Source of the DNA: Dyella solisilvae | GTDB lineage: Bacteria > Pseudomonadota > Gammaproteobacteria > Xanthomonadales > Rhodanobacteraceae | NCBI RefSeq assembly: GCF_003351225.1 | Contig: NZ_QQSY01000003.1 | Location: 1-64,000, forward strand | Direction: 5' to 3' | Length of the DNA stretch: 64,000 nt | Part shown: piece by piece, positions 38,198 through 47,687 of the stretch | How the letters are laid out: each line of letters starts with the position of its first letter | Position numbering within the stretch: position 1 is the stretch's first letter | Notes under the pieces: model-generated | The model's input: the letters and a program-made list of their open reading frames with translations, nothing else | What the model was told of the DNA's origin: nothing | The model's database searches: none | Position numbers and translations under genes: made by a program

Positions 38198-38993
38198 AGT
38201 GCAGCCCGACGTAGGTGCGCTTGTAGCTCACCGGCTGCTGGAGAGTGGGCACCTTCCACGAGCCTGTGACCACCAGTTGCTGGCCATCCGGCGAGAGGGC
38301 CCAGTTCTGGTCGAGCTGCGTGCCGTCGGCGTACTGGATCGAAACTTGCAGGTGGCCCGCGTCGACATGGCCACGCACCATCGCGGCGCCGTTGAGCGAC
38401 TGGTGGGGTTGGCCGTCCAGCTTGCCGGTCAGCTGGTCGCCGTTGCCGAGGCGGACCTGGAAGGTCTTGGCGTCCTGCTGCACCAGCAGCACCGAGTCGA
38501 CGCTGAGGGTGGGTGGCATCGGGTAGGTGGCCGTGGCCAATGGGTCCTTGTCGTTGGCTCCGGCGGGCTTGCTGTCGGAGCTGTCGCCGCCGTGCCGGCC
38601 ACCGTGGCCACCGCCGCCCATGCCGCCGCCATGGCCCATGCCGCCACCGCCTCCCATGCCGCCACCGCCGCCCATGCCGCCACCACCGCCCATGCCGCCA
38701 CCACCCATGCCGCCATGACGGCCGCCGCCAGGATGGTCGCCGTTTGCCGGGGGGGCGCCCGATGCGGGCGTCTGCCCTGCGGGAGCCGCGCTCGCCTGCA
38801 TTTCCCGTCGCGCCTCGCCACGCATGGCCGTGGTCAGCGTGTCGGTGGTGTCGCTATTGCGGTCGTCCAGACGCCAGGCGCCGGTGAAATCGGCAGCTTG
38901 CGGCGCGGCGGCGTGCGAGGCCATGCCGGGCAACAGGAAACCGAGGGCGCCCAGCAGGGCCAGGCGGAGCAGGGGAAGGCGGCGTTGAAGCAT
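38196..38993 (-). CDS. Secreted Gly/Met-rich hypothetical protein
   Basis: The 265-aa protein has a signal peptide (about 1-28, ending SHAAA), a lipocalin-like opening DFTGAWRLDDRNSDTT, then a low-complexity block of GGMGGGG units with interspersed His (about residues 88-135). A conserved-looking C-terminal domain (TLSVDSVLLVQQDAKTFQVRL to the end) follows. The repeat block is an 18-bp tandem repeat at DNA level (about 38,610-38,720). Met and His suggest metal binding but this is speculation. I do not recognise the family. Confidence 0.72.
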   Translation of the reverse strand: MLQRRLPLLRLALLGALGFLLPGMASHAAAPQAADFTGAWRLDDRNSDTTDTLTTAMRGEARREMQASAAPAGQTPASGAPPANGDHPGGGRHGGMGGGGMGGGGGMGGGGGMGGGGGMGHGGGMGGGGHGGRHGGDSSDSKPAGANDKDPLATATYPMPPTLSVDSVLLVQQDAKTFQVRLGNGDQLTGKLDGQPHQSLNGAAMVRGHVDAGHLQVSIQYADGTQLDQNWALSPDGQQLVVTGSWKVPTLQQPVSYKRTYVGLH

Positions 38994-39121
38994 GGCGCAA
39001 GGACGGTGGCTGACGTATCTGCCTTGTAACGTCCCGTCAGCCAGGATGTTGACCTCTGGGCGTCGTTTCCGGTCGCGCGCTGGGCGCGCTCCGGCCGACT
39101 GGCCGGAGCCGGGTGTGCGGT

Positions 39122-40045
39122 TCAGCGCAAGCGTGCAGCCGCGTAGAGCGCGAGCTCCTCGAGCAGGATGCCCTGTGCGCCGAGCGGCTGGATGGCCGCC
39201 AGCGCGTCATCGGTGAGGCGCTGGAGGTGTTCGCGCGATGCCTCCATGCCGATGATGGAGGGAAAGGTGGGCTTGTCCGCGGCTGCGTCCTTGCCGGCGG
39301 TCTTGCCGATCACATGCGACTCGCCTTCGACGTCGAGGATGTCGTCGCGCACCTGAAAAGCCAAGCCCACGGCATGCGCATAGCGGTCGAGCGAGGCCAG
39401 CGCCTCATCGGGCGCCCCGGCGGCCAGGGCCCCCAGGCGCACGGAGGCGCGGATCAGTGCGCCGGTCTTGCAGGCATGCATGTGCTCCAGCTCGACCAGG
39501 CTGAGCTTGCGGCCCACGGCGGCAAGGTCCAGCGCCTGACCGCCCGCCATGCCCTCGGCGCCGCAGGCGCGGCCGAGCACGCGCAGCATCTCCACGCATC
39601 GTGCCGGCGCCACGCCCAGCTCGACGTCGTGGGCGAGCAGTTCGAACGCCAGCGCCTGCAGCGCGTCGCCGGCCAGGATCGCCATCGCTTCGCCGAACAC
39701 GATGTGGCAGGTGGGGCGGCCGCGACGCATGTCGTCGTCGTCCATCGCGGGAAGGTCGTCATGCACCAGCGAGTAGGCGTGGATCAGCTCCACCGCAACA
39801 GCGGGAGCATCCAGCCGGGATCCGCTTTCGCCAAACGCGTGGCCGGCGGCGTAGACCAGCAGCGGCCGCAGCCGCTTGCCGCCGCCAAGCACGGCGTAGC
39901 GCATCGCGCGATGCAGCTCGATCGGCGGGGCGTCTTCAGGGGGCAGCGAACGGACGAGCGCCTCGTCGGCGCGGGCGATCAGCGACTTGAGGTCGGCGCC
40001 GAGTTCAGAGCTCGGGTTCAAACGGTTCGGCAGTATCTGGGGCAT
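39122..40045 (-). CDS. ispA: Farnesyl diphosphate synthase (geranyltranstransferase)
   Basis: The 307-aa prenyltransferase condenses IPP with DMAPP and GPP to make farnesyl-PP for UppS, quinones and others. The two aspartate-rich motifs are [11 protein letters not shown] and [17 protein letters not shown] is the usual N-terminal motif. Start ATG 40045 overlaps the xseB end by 41 bp; a TTG at 40021 would shorten the overlap, so the start is uncertain. xseB-ispA (with dxs often next) is a standard order; dxs is absent here. Confidence 0.93.
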   Translation of the reverse strand: MPQILPNRLNPSSELGADLKSLIARADEALVRSLPPEDAPPIELHRAMRYAVLGGGKRLRPLLVYAAGHAFGESGSRLDAPAVAVELIHAYSLVHDDLPAMDDDDMRRGRPTCHIVFGEAMAILAGDALQALAFELLAHDVELGVAPARCVEMLRVLGRACGAEGMAGGQALDLAAVGRKLSLVELEHMHACKTGALIRASVRLGALAAGAPDEALASLDRYAHAVGLAFQVRDDILDVEGESHVIGKTAGKDAAADKPTFPSIIGMEASREHLQRLTDDALAAIQPLGAQGILLEELALYAAARLR

Positions 40046-40262
40046 CTGGGTCGAGCAGCAATCGCACACGCAATTCGGCATTTTCCAATGCTTGCTGGCA
40101 GTGGCGATAGAGGCCGATGCCCCGCTCGAAAGAAGCGAGGGACTCGTCCAGGCTCAATTCGCCACCTTCCATGCGCGCCACGAGCTGCTCGAGTTCGTCC
40201 AGCGAGTGTTCGAAATCGGCGGCGGGAGCGGGGGTCGCGGGGGCGGAAGCGGGCTTGGCCAT
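40005..40262 (-). CDS. xseB: Exodeoxyribonuclease VII small subunit
   Basis: The 85-aa protein has the XseB core [35 protein letters not shown], read in parts. It binds XseA to form exonuclease VII, which degrades single-stranded DNA. It overlaps ispA downstream. The acidic C-terminus ([15 protein letters not shown]) is typical. Confidence 0.94.
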   Translation of the reverse strand: MAKPASAPATPAPAADFEHSLDELEQLVARMEGGELSLDESLASFERGIGLYRHCQQALENAELRVRLLLDPDAPDTAEPFEPEL

Positions 40263-40311
40263 GGCCGCAGAAGCTAGCGCAGGGGCGGTTAGGAATCAAT
40301 CCAATGCGGCC

Positions 40312-40335
40312 AAAAGGTCGCACTCAGGCTGCGAC
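40312..40335 (-). terminator. Weak terminator candidate after tilS
   Basis: On the minus strand GTCGCA, a 7-base loop and TGCGAC are followed by CTTTTGG. The stem is short and the T-run only four, so this is tentative. Confidence 0.35.
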
Positions 40336-40413
40336 GCGTGGCGGCTTTTTGGAGGCGATCACCTTTCTTGCACTACGTCCTGATGGACCGCGCGCCCCGG
40401 TCGCGCAGGGAGG

Positions 40414-41703
40414 CTAATAGGCAGGTTGCCAGTGCGGGCGGTTGGTCCCGAACAGCTGGGCGCCTCGCGTGCTGAGCCAGCGGTCGCCGACGCCAACCAG
40501 TTCCTCATCCGCGTACAGCAATGGGCAGGCAAGCCGACGCCACGGCGGCATGCCGCTTTGCTGGAACAGGTCGCGCAGTTCCCGGGTATGCGCGTCGCCG
40601 GCGGGGCGCAGTTGTTCGCCTCCCTGGCGAAGCCGCACAACCAGCGCCTCGGTCAGCTGGCCTGCTGGTTCCAGCAGCAGGCTGCCCCCATCGGGCAGGG
40701 CCAGCGGCTCACCCTGCCAGCAGGCCTGCCATTGCGGATCGATCGCGCGCCGGGGCGGCAAGGCCCAGAGGCGGGCCTTCCATACATGGAGCTCGGCGCC
40801 GTTCCAGCGGATGCACGGCAATTGGCCATCGCGGGCTCGGCATTGGCGCTCGATCTGCTCGCGCTGGACGGTGGTGGGGGCGGGCAGGCCACGCGCATGC
40901 AGCCAGTGATCCAGCAGGGGCTGGCGCAAAGCGTGCGGAAGCGCCAGCCAGCCGGCGGCGTCGAGGCTGCCGGTCGCCGGATCCAGCAACTCGGCCATGG
41001 CGTGACGCCACTGTTGCTCCAGCGCTTCGGCCCCGGCGCGGCTGAGTCGCGCGCTGTGGACGATCGACTCCACCGCTTGCGGCCAATGCTGGTTCAGGCG
41101 GGGCAGTACCTCGTGGCGGAGGAAGTTGCGCGACAGGCGGCTGTCGGCGTTGGAGGGGTCATCGATGCATGGCAGTTCGCGCTCCTGCACGTACGCGCGC
41201 AAGGTCGCCCTCGGAACGTCGAGCAGAGGTCGCCACAGTGTGCCTTCGCCCAATGGCCGCGACGCCCGCATGCCACCCAGGCCTTCCGGCCCGGCGCCGC
41301 GCAGCAGCTTGAGAAGGACGGTCTCGGCCTGGTCGTCGCGATGGTGCCCCAATAGCAGCCGCTCGCCCGGTTGCAACGACAGCGCGAACGCGCGATAGCG
41401 CGCCTCGCGCGCGGCGGCCTCCAGGCCATAGCCGCGCGCGTGGTCGACCTCCACGCGCAGCACCAGGCAGGGCACGCCCCATTCCTGGGCCATCTGACGG
41501 CAGTGCTCGGCCCAGGCATGGCTTGCCGCATGCAGGCCATGGTCCACGTGCAACGCGCGCAGTCCGCGCGCACGCGCCAGCGGCAGCTCGGACAGCGCGT
41601 GCAGCAGGGCCGTGGAGTCAGGGCCGCCACTGTAGGCGACGCAGAGGGCGCCTTCGGGCTGCATGCGCAGGGCCTGCGCCAGGATGGCGATGAAGCTATT
41701 CAC
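40414..41703 (-). CDS. tilS: tRNA(Ile)-lysidine synthase
   Basis: The 429-aa protein modifies cytidine 34 of the CAU-anticodon isoleucine tRNA to lysidine, which makes it read AUA. The PP-loop SGGPDS is at residues 25-30. The HHRDDQAET motif follows and the TilS substrate-binding and C-terminal domains are present. It is the last gene of an accA-VOC-NYN-tilS run and overlaps the NYN gene by 8 bp. accA-tilS linkage is also seen in E. coli. Confidence 0.95.
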   Translation of the reverse strand: MNSFIAILAQALRMQPEGALCVAYSGGPDSTALLHALSELPLARARGLRALHVDHGLHAASHAWAEHCRQMAQEWGVPCLVLRVEVDHARGYGLEAAAREARYRAFALSLQPGERLLLGHHRDDQAETVLLKLLRGAGPEGLGGMRASRPLGEGTLWRPLLDVPRATLRAYVQERELPCIDDPSNADSRLSRNFLRHEVLPRLNQHWPQAVESIVHSARLSRAGAEALEQQWRHAMAELLDPATGSLDAAGWLALPHALRQPLLDHWLHARGLPAPTTVQREQIERQCRARDGQLPCIRWNGAELHVWKARLWALPPRRAIDPQWQACWQGEPLALPDGGSLLLEPAGQLTEALVVRLRQGGEQLRPAGDAHTRELRDLFQQSGMPPWRRLACPLLYADEELVGVGDRWLSTRGAQLFGTNRPHWQPAY

Positions 41704-42451
41704 GAGCGGTGGATTTCTTGGTCTTGTTGCGTGCGTAGATGACCTTGGGTCGACCCTCGCCGGGGCTGCGGCGGTCCATCTCGAACAGCGTGGTGGCCGT
41801 GATCAGTTCGCTCAACTTGTGATAGCCGTAACTGCGCGCGTCAAAGTCGGGGCGCTGCTTGGTGATGATCGAACCGACGCCGCCGAGCGCGGCCCAGCCG
41901 TCGTCGTCGGAGGCGGCCTCGACCGCGTTGCGCAGCAGGTTCACCAGGCTGGAATCCTGCTTGAGCTGCGCAGCCGTGCGCGGCTTGAGCGGCTGCTCCT
42001 CGTCCGGCTTGGCGGCGAGGATGTCGGTGTAGATGAACTTGTCGCAGGCGGCGACGAACGGGTCGGGCGTCTTGCGTTCGCCGAAGCCATAGACGATCAG
42101 GCCGGACTCGCGGATGCGCGCGGCGAGGCGGGTGAAGTCGCTGTCGCTGGAAACGATGCAGAAACCGTCGAGGCGTCCCGAATACAGCAGGTCCATCGCG
42201 TCGATGATCATCGCCGAGTCGGTGGCGTTCTTGCCGCTGGTGTAGCCGAATTGCTGGATGGGTTGGATCGACTGGGTGAGCAGTTGCTCCTTCCAGCTCT
42301 TCAGGTGATTGGACGTCCAATCACCATAGGCACGCTTGACGTGCGCCGTGCCGTACTTGGCGACCTCGGCGAGCAAGGCTGCGGCGATGGCGGGCTGCGC
42401 GTTGTCGGCGTCGATCAGCACGGCGAGCTTGACGGCGGGTTCGTTGGCCAT
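41696..42451 (-). CDS. NYN-domain protein with C-terminal LOTUS/OST-HTH domain
   Basis: The 251-aa protein has an N-terminal NYN (PIN-like) nuclease domain (about 7-150) with the acidic residues Asp14/Asp16, Asp78/Asp84 and Asp103/Asp105 (SSDSDF). A LOTUS/OST-HTH-type RNA-binding domain (about 172-245) follows. Relatives are LabA/YaiI-like and MARF1-like proteins; a role in RNA cleavage is likely but the target is unknown. ATG 42451 is preferred over a GTG at 42478. It is embedded between a VOC gene and tilS. Confidence 0.85.
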   Translation of the reverse strand: MANEPAVKLAVLIDADNAQPAIAAALLAEVAKYGTAHVKRAYGDWTSNHLKSWKEQLLTQSIQPIQQFGYTSGKNATDSAMIIDAMDLLYSGRLDGFCIVSSDSDFTRLAARIRESGLIVYGFGERKTPDPFVAACDKFIYTDILAAKPDEEQPLKPRTAAQLKQDSSLVNLLRNAVEAASDDDGWAALGGVGSIITKQRPDFDARSYGYHKLSELITATTLFEMDRRSPGEGRPKVIYARNKTKKSTARE

Positions 42452-42526
42452 GGCGCGTTTTCCGGGCGGCGTTGCCACGGATGGTAACTCGCTGCCGTGA
42501 CCGGACGGTGAGGCACGCCGGTCGCG

Positions 42527-42901
42527 CTAGGAATCCTTGAAGTTCAGCTCCAGCGTGACGCCTGCAGGATCGAGCAGGAACAGTTGCACCTGTTCCGGCG
42601 AGCCGCCAACGCGATAGGGCACGCGAGCCTGATCCAGCCTTGCGCGCATGCCGGTCAGGTCGTTGCAGGCCATGGCGTAGTGGGCGATCCAGCCGGTTGG
42701 CATGGCTGCCCCGTCGCCTTCGTCGGCGATCGTCAGGTGGACGAGGGGATGAGCGCCGGCATAGAGCCAATGGCCACGCGAGCGAACGGCAGGCCGCGGA
42801 CCTTCACTGAGGCCGATCACATCGATGTAGAAACGCCGCAGCCGTTCGATCAGCGTGGCAGGCGCGCGCAGGTTGATGTGATCCAGCCCGCGCACGCCCA
42901 T
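42527..42901 (-). CDS. VOC (glyoxalase/dioxygenase superfamily) protein
   Basis: The 124-aa protein has the paired beta-alpha-beta-beta-beta layout of the VOC superfamily. His8 (LDHINL), a second His in HPLVHLTI and Glu in GVTLELNF are the likely metal ligands. The substrate is unknown. It starts 6 bp after accA, so it belongs to that operon. Confidence 0.87.
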   Translation of the reverse strand: MGVRGLDHINLRAPATLIERLRRFYIDVIGLSEGPRPAVRSRGHWLYAGAHPLVHLTIADEGDGAAMPTGWIAHYAMACNDLTGMRARLDQARVPYRVGGSPEQVQLFLLDPAGVTLELNFKDS

Positions 42902-42907
42902 GGCGGC

Positions 42908-43864
42908 TTACTCGACGAACGCGCCGTAGCCGCGCAGGCGCTTGTAGCGCTGTTCCATCAGGTCCTTGATCGGCATCGCTTCCAGCTCGTCGAGCTGGTT
43001 GAGCAGCACCGCCTTCAGGCGCACGGCCATGGAATGCGGATTGCGATGCGCGCCGCCCAGCGGCTCGCGCACCACCTTGTCGATCAGGCCCAGCTCCAGC
43101 AGGCGTGGGGCCGTGAGGCCAAGCGCCTCGGCGGCATCCTTGGCCTTCTCCGCACTCTTCCAGAGGATCGACGCGCAGCCTTCAGGCGAAATCACCGAGT
43201 AGGTGGAGTACTGCAACATCACGGTGCGGTCACCCACGCCAATGGCCAGGGCACCGCCGGAGCCGCCTTCACCGATCACGGTGCAGACGATGGGCGTCTT
43301 GAGGTCGGCCATTTCCAGCAGGTTGCGGGCGATGGCCTCGGACTGGCCGCGCTCCTCGGCGCCGACGCCGGGATAGGCGCCAGGGGTGTCGATCAGCGTG
43401 AGCAGCGGCAGGCCGAAACGCTCGGCCATCTTCATCAGGCGCAGCGCCTTGCGGTAACCCTCGGGGCGCGGCATGCCGAAATTGCGGCGCACCTTGCCCT
43501 TGGTATCGCGTGCCTTCTGGTGGCCGATGATCATCACCGAGCGGCCGTTGATGCGACCAATGCCACCCACGATGGCGGCGTCGTCCGCATAGGCGCGGTC
43601 GCCGGCCAGTTCATGGAACTCGTCGCAGATCACGCTGATGTAGTCGAGCGTGTAGGGGCGACCCGGATGGCGCGACAGCTGGGTGACCTGCCACGGCGTG
43701 AGGTTGCGGAAGATCTCGTTGGTCTTGAGCTTCAGCTTCTCACGCAGGCGGGCGACTTCTTCGTCGATGTTGAACGCCTGCCCGTGGCTGGCGTGACGAA
43801 GCTCTTCAATCTTCGCGTCCAGCTCGGCGATCGGTTGTTCGAAATCGAGGAAGTTGGGATTCAT
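42908..43864 (-). CDS. accA: Acetyl-CoA carboxylase carboxyltransferase subunit alpha
   Basis: The 318-aa subunit with AccD moves carboxyl from biotin to acetyl-CoA, the first step of fatty acid synthesis. Typical segments are [18 protein letters not shown] at the N-terminus, [24 protein letters not shown] and [15 protein letters not shown]. Start 43864 gives the family start [11 protein letters not shown]; upstream codons are non-conserved. It follows dnaE, as in E. coli, but has its own candidate promoter and a repeat in the gap. Confidence 0.97.
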   Translation of the reverse strand: MNPNFLDFEQPIAELDAKIEELRHASHGQAFNIDEEVARLREKLKLKTNEIFRNLTPWQVTQLSRHPGRPYTLDYISVICDEFHELAGDRAYADDAAIVGGIGRINGRSVMIIGHQKARDTKGKVRRNFGMPRPEGYRKALRLMKMAERFGLPLLTLIDTPGAYPGVGAEERGQSEAIARNLLEMADLKTPIVCTVIGEGGSGGALAIGVGDRTVMLQYSTYSVISPEGCASILWKSAEKAKDAAEALGLTAPRLLELGLIDKVVREPLGGAHRNPHSMAVRLKAVLLNQLDELEAMPIKDLMEQRYKRLRGYGAFVE

Positions 43865-43894
43865 TCGGTGCAGTTCGGGACACGGAAGCGGTCC

Positions 43895-43900
43895 AGTATA
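43895..43900 (-). promoter_or_regulatory. Candidate -10 box of accA
   Basis: On the minus strand TATACT lies 31 bp before the accA ATG. No convincing -35 is seen at the right distance. It is placed between a palindromic repeat and the gene. Confidence 0.4.
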
Positions 43901-43956
43901 CCGGTCTGGGAAAATTCGCGGGAACGGGGGCGTATGGGGAAGCAAGGAGAACAGGG

Positions 43957-44010
43957 AAGAGGAGCGAGAAGTGAGAGCCAGCCCGCTTTCTCTCACTTCT
44001 CACTTCTCTT
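43957..44010. repeat. Inverted repeat of the AGTGAGAG family (copy 2)
   Basis: Arms of 21 bp (43957-43977 and 43990-44010) match with two mismatches, around a 12-base loop. The arm reads AAGAGGAGCGAGAAGTGAGA and shares GAGCGAG, AGTGAGAG and the following AGCC with the copy at 38096. It lies 17 bp after the dnaE stop and before accA, so it may end dnaE transcription. Confidence 0.8.
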
Positions 44011-44027
44011 AACTCACTTCTAATAAT

Positions 44028-47000
44028 TCAGTCGCCCCTGGGCGGACGATCATCCGTTTTGACAATGCGCAGCTTGGCCGCTTCCACGCCCGGTATGGTC
44101 CGGATGGCGCGAAGCAGCTCCGGAATGGCGTCGACGCGCCAGTCCTCACCCAGCTCCAGGTCAGCCTGGGCGGTCTGGTTGTGATAGCCGTGCAGGACCA
44201 CGCTGGCGCGTCCGCCGCGGTAGCCGGCAAGGGTGCGGCGCAGGTCGTCGATGAAGCTGGGGCCGACGCCGTTCAGTTTTAAACGCAGGAGGCGGGCATA
44301 GCGACGGCAGGCGTCACCCAGGCTGAGCGCACTGCGGGCGCGCACGGCGAAACCGCCACCGGAAAAATCATCGATGCGCAGGCCGCCTTCGACCACCAGC
44401 AATTCATCGCGAACCAGCAGCGGGGCGACCTGCTGGTACAACTCGCCGAAGAAGCTCACCTCGATGATGCCGGTGCCGTCTTCCAGCCGTACGAAGGCAT
44501 CGCTGTCACCGCGCTTGCGCACGCCGGTGACCATGCCGGCTACCGTCCACGGGGTATCCGGGCCACGGCGGAAGCGGTTGTCATCGCCATCGTTCTTGCG
44601 GGGTTTCGGTGGCTGGTAGCGATCGGCGATCTCGCCCAGCGGGCAGGTCGAGAGCTGGGCCAGCTCTTCCTTCCACGGATCGGTGGGATGGCCAGAAAGG
44701 TAATGGCCGAGCGTGTCGCGCTCGCCCTGCAGCAACTGCTCCAGCGGCCAGGCGGCCACCACCGGCAGGTCCACTTCGACGGTCGGCGCGGTGGCGCCCC
44801 CGCTCTCAAAGGACATGGACGCGCCGAACATGTCGTTCTGGCCGGATTGCTTGTTGCGCAGATGCTGTTCCGCCGCCTTCATGGCGTTCGGCAACTGCGC
44901 CATCAGGCTCGCGCGATTCGGCGCCAGCGCGTCGAGCGCGCCGGACAGGATCAGCGCTTCGAGCACACGGCGATTGAGCTTGGTCGAATCGACGCGGCGG
45001 CAGAAGTCTGCGAGGTCCGTATACGCGCCACCGCGACGGCGCTCGTCGGCAATGGCCTCGCACGCGCCCTGGCCCACGCCCTTGATGGCGCCGATGCCGT
45101 AGCGGATCACCTTCGGTTCCACCGCGACGAACATGAACTCCGAGGCGTTCACGTCAGGTGGCAGCACCTTCAGGCCGATCGCCTTCGACTCGTCGATGAA
45201 GGTCACCGCCTTGTCGGTGTTGTCCATGTCCGACGAAATCGTCGCGGCCATGAACTCGGCGGGGTAGTGCGCCTTCAGCCAGGCGGTGTGGTACGAGACG
45301 AGCGCGTAGGCGGCAGCGTGCGACTTGTTGAAGCCGTAGCCCGCGAACTTTTCCATCAGGTCGAAGATCTCGTCGGCCTTCTCGCCGGTGAGTCCGTCCT
45401 TGGCGGCGCCTTCGCGGAACTTGGCGCGCTCCTTCGCCATTTCCTCGAGCTTCTTCTTGCCCATCGCGCGGCGCAGCAGGTCGGCGCCGCCGAGCGAATA
45501 GCCGCCCACGATCTGCGCCATCTGCATCACCTGCTCCTGATAGACCATGATGCCGTAGGTCTCTTTCAGGATCGGCTCGACGCGCGGGTCGGGATACACC
45601 ACTTCCTCGCGGCCGTGCTTACGGGCGACGAAGCTGGGGATCAGGTCCATCGGGCCGGGGCGATACAACGCCACCAGCGCGATGATGTCCTCGAAGCGGT
45701 CGGGCTTGGCATCCTTGAGCATGCGCTGCATGCCCGAGGATTCGAGCTGGAATACGGCGACGGTCTGCGCCTTCTTCAGCACGTCGTAGGCGGCCGGATC
45801 GTCGGTGGGAATCGCCGCGATATCCAGCGCATCCTCGCCATTCACCGCGCGACGTGCGTTGATGGCCTTCACCGCCCAGTCGATGATGGTGAGCGTGCGC
45901 AGGCCCAGGAAGTCGAACTTCACCAGGCCGACGGCTTCCACGTCGTCCTTGTCGTACTGCGTGACGACGCCCGCGCCGCCCGGTTCGCAGTACAGCGGCG
46001 CGAATTCGGTGAGCGGCTTGGGACCGATCACCACGCCACCGGCGTGCTTGCCGACGCCGCGCGTGATGCTTTCCAGGCTGAGCGCCAGATCGATCAGCGT
46101 GCGCGCTTCCTCGTCCTGCTCGTACAGGTCGCAGAAGTCCTTGACGATACGATCGGGCTCTTTCTTGGCCTTCTCGGAACGGCCCAGCGCGCATTGCAGC
46201 GTGAGGTCGAGCGGACGCGCGGGAATCAGCTTGGCGATGCGGTCGACGGCGTTGTAACCCATGCCGAGCACGCGGCCCGAATCGCGCAGCACGGCTTTGG
46301 CCGCCATCGAGCCGTAGGTGATGATCTGGCTGACGTGGTCGCGGCCGTATTTGCGCGCGACGTAGTCGATCACCTCGTCGCGGCGATCCATGCAGAAGTC
46401 GATGTCGAAGTCGGGCATCGACACGCGTTCGGGATTCAAGAATCGCTCGAACAGCAGGTCGAACTGGATCGGGTCCAGGTCGGTGATCTTCAGCACCCAC
46501 GCCACCAGCGAGCCGGCACCCGAACCACGGCCCGGGCCCACCGGAATGCCGTTCTGCTTACCCCAGTTGATGAAGTCCGCCACGATCAGGAAGTAGCCGG
46601 GGAAGCCCATCTTGATGATGACGTCCAGCTCGCGTTCCAGGCGTGTTTCGTATTCCTCCTGCGTGCGGCCTGGCGCGACGCCGGCAAACGCCAGGCGCTC
46701 CTTCAGGCCTTCGCGGGAAAGCTCGCGGATGTAGCTGGCCAGGTCATGGCCTTCGGGCACCGGGAAGTCGGGCAGGTAGTACGTGCCGAAGCTCAGTTCA
46801 AGCGTGCAGCGCTTGGCCAGCTCGATGGTGTTTTCCAGCGCTTCGGGAATGTCGGCGAACAGCGCCTCCATTTCCTCGGGCGTCTTCAGGTACTGCTGGT
46901 CGCTGTAATCGCGCGGGCGCTTGGGGTCGGCCAGCACGCGACCCTGGTTGATGCACACGCGAGCTTCGTGTGACTCGAAGCCTTCCTGCTTGAGGAAGCG

Positions 47001-47600
47001 CACGTCGTTGCTGGCGATCACCGGCAGGTCGAGTTCGGCGGCCAGTCCGAGCGCAGCGGCGTTCCAGTTCTCCTCGCCTTCGCGACCAGTGCGGGTGAGC
47101 TCCAGGTACAGGCGGTCGGCCATCTGGCTGGCGAATGGACGCAGGCGCGCGGCGGCGGCATCGACGCCCTGGTTCACCGCGATGCGGCCGGCCTCGCTTT
47201 CGCGGCCGAGCAAGGCGATCAGGCCATGCGTCGCCTGCGGCGTGAGCCAGGCCATGTCGACCATGGCGCGGCCGCTGTGCTGGCCGTCGCGCCAGGCGCG
47301 CGACACCAGGCGCGACAGGTTGAGGTAGCCCTCGTGGTTCTGGCAGAACACGGTGAGACGCCACGGGCGCGGATCATCCGGCGCGCTCACCCACAGGTCC
47401 GCGCCGCCGATCGGCTTGATGCCGGCCGCGCTGCAGGCCTTGTAGAACTTCACCAGCGCGAACATGTTGCTGTCGTCGGTCAGCGCTACGGCCGGGATGC
47501 CGGCGCGCACGCAGGCGTCGACCAGTCCCTTGATACGGATGGTCGAGTCGACCAGCGAGTACTCGCTGTGCAGGTGGAGGTGAGCGAAGCGGACGGACAT
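44028..47600 (-). CDS. dnaE: DNA polymerase III alpha subunit
   Basis: The 1190-aa replicative polymerase has an N-terminal PHP domain (FAHLHLHSEYSLVDS), the palm with catalytic aspartates in PDFDIDFCMDRRDEV, a tandem HhH region and a C-terminal OB fold (WTVAGMVTGVRKRG). This is the DnaE1 type without its own proofreading exonuclease. Length and order (dnaE then accA) match E. coli. Confidence 0.98.
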   Translation of the reverse strand: MSVRFAHLHLHSEYSLVDSTIRIKGLVDACVRAGIPAVALTDDSNMFALVKFYKACSAAGIKPIGGADLWVSAPDDPRPWRLTVFCQNHEGYLNLSRLVSRAWRDGQHSGRAMVDMAWLTPQATHGLIALLGRESEAGRIAVNQGVDAAAARLRPFASQMADRLYLELTRTGREGEENWNAAALGLAAELDLPVIASNDVRFLKQEGFESHEARVCINQGRVLADPKRPRDYSDQQYLKTPEEMEALFADIPEALENTIELAKRCTLELSFGTYYLPDFPVPEGHDLASYIRELSREGLKERLAFAGVAPGRTQEEYETRLERELDVIIKMGFPGYFLIVADFINWGKQNGIPVGPGRGSGAGSLVAWVLKITDLDPIQFDLLFERFLNPERVSMPDFDIDFCMDRRDEVIDYVARKYGRDHVSQIITYGSMAAKAVLRDSGRVLGMGYNAVDRIAKLIPARPLDLTLQCALGRSEKAKKEPDRIVKDFCDLYEQDEEARTLIDLALSLESITRGVGKHAGGVVIGPKPLTEFAPLYCEPGGAGVVTQYDKDDVEAVGLVKFDFLGLRTLTIIDWAVKAINARRAVNGEDALDIAAIPTDDPAAYDVLKKAQTVAVFQLESSGMQRMLKDAKPDRFEDIIALVALYRPGPMDLIPSFVARKHGREEVVYPDPRVEPILKETYGIMVYQEQVMQMAQIVGGYSLGGADLLRRAMGKKKLEEMAKERAKFREGAAKDGLTGEKADEIFDLMEKFAGYGFNKSHAAAYALVSYHTAWLKAHYPAEFMAATISSDMDNTDKAVTFIDESKAIGLKVLPPDVNASEFMFVAVEPKVIRYGIGAIKGVGQGACEAIADERRRGGAYTDLADFCRRVDSTKLNRRVLEALILSGALDALAPNRASLMAQLPNAMKAAEQHLRNKQSGQNDMFGASMSFESGGATAPTVEVDLPVVAAWPLEQLLQGERDTLGHYLSGHPTDPWKEELAQLSTCPLGEIADRYQPPKPRKNDGDDNRFRRGPDTPWTVAGMVTGVRKRGDSDAFVRLEDGTGIIEVSFFGELYQQVAPLLVRDELLVVEGGLRIDDFSGGGFAVRARSALSLGDACRRYARLLRLKLNGVGPSFIDDLRRTLAGYRGGRASVVLHGYHNQTAQADLELGEDWRVDAIPELLRAIRTIPGVEAAKLRIVKTDDRPPRGD

Positions 47601-47687
47601 GGCGCGCGCGCAGGATGGAACGCCAGCCTACCGGCGAGGGGCGGGGTGGGCAAGAATTGACATGCGTCCGGCAAGCCGCCCCGATGG

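Noticed and set aside
38610-38720. Possible CRISPR-like array
   Set aside because: The periodic units are an 18-bp coding tandem repeat without spacers.
38199-39029. 276-aa plus-strand ORF over the Gly/Met-rich gene
   Set aside because: Ala/His/Thr repeats are the reverse frame of the GGM repeat; the minus frame has a signal peptide and a structured C-terminal domain.
44688-46973. 761-aa plus-strand ORF opposite dnaE
   Set aside because: Antisense to DNA polymerase III; no ribosome site or domain.
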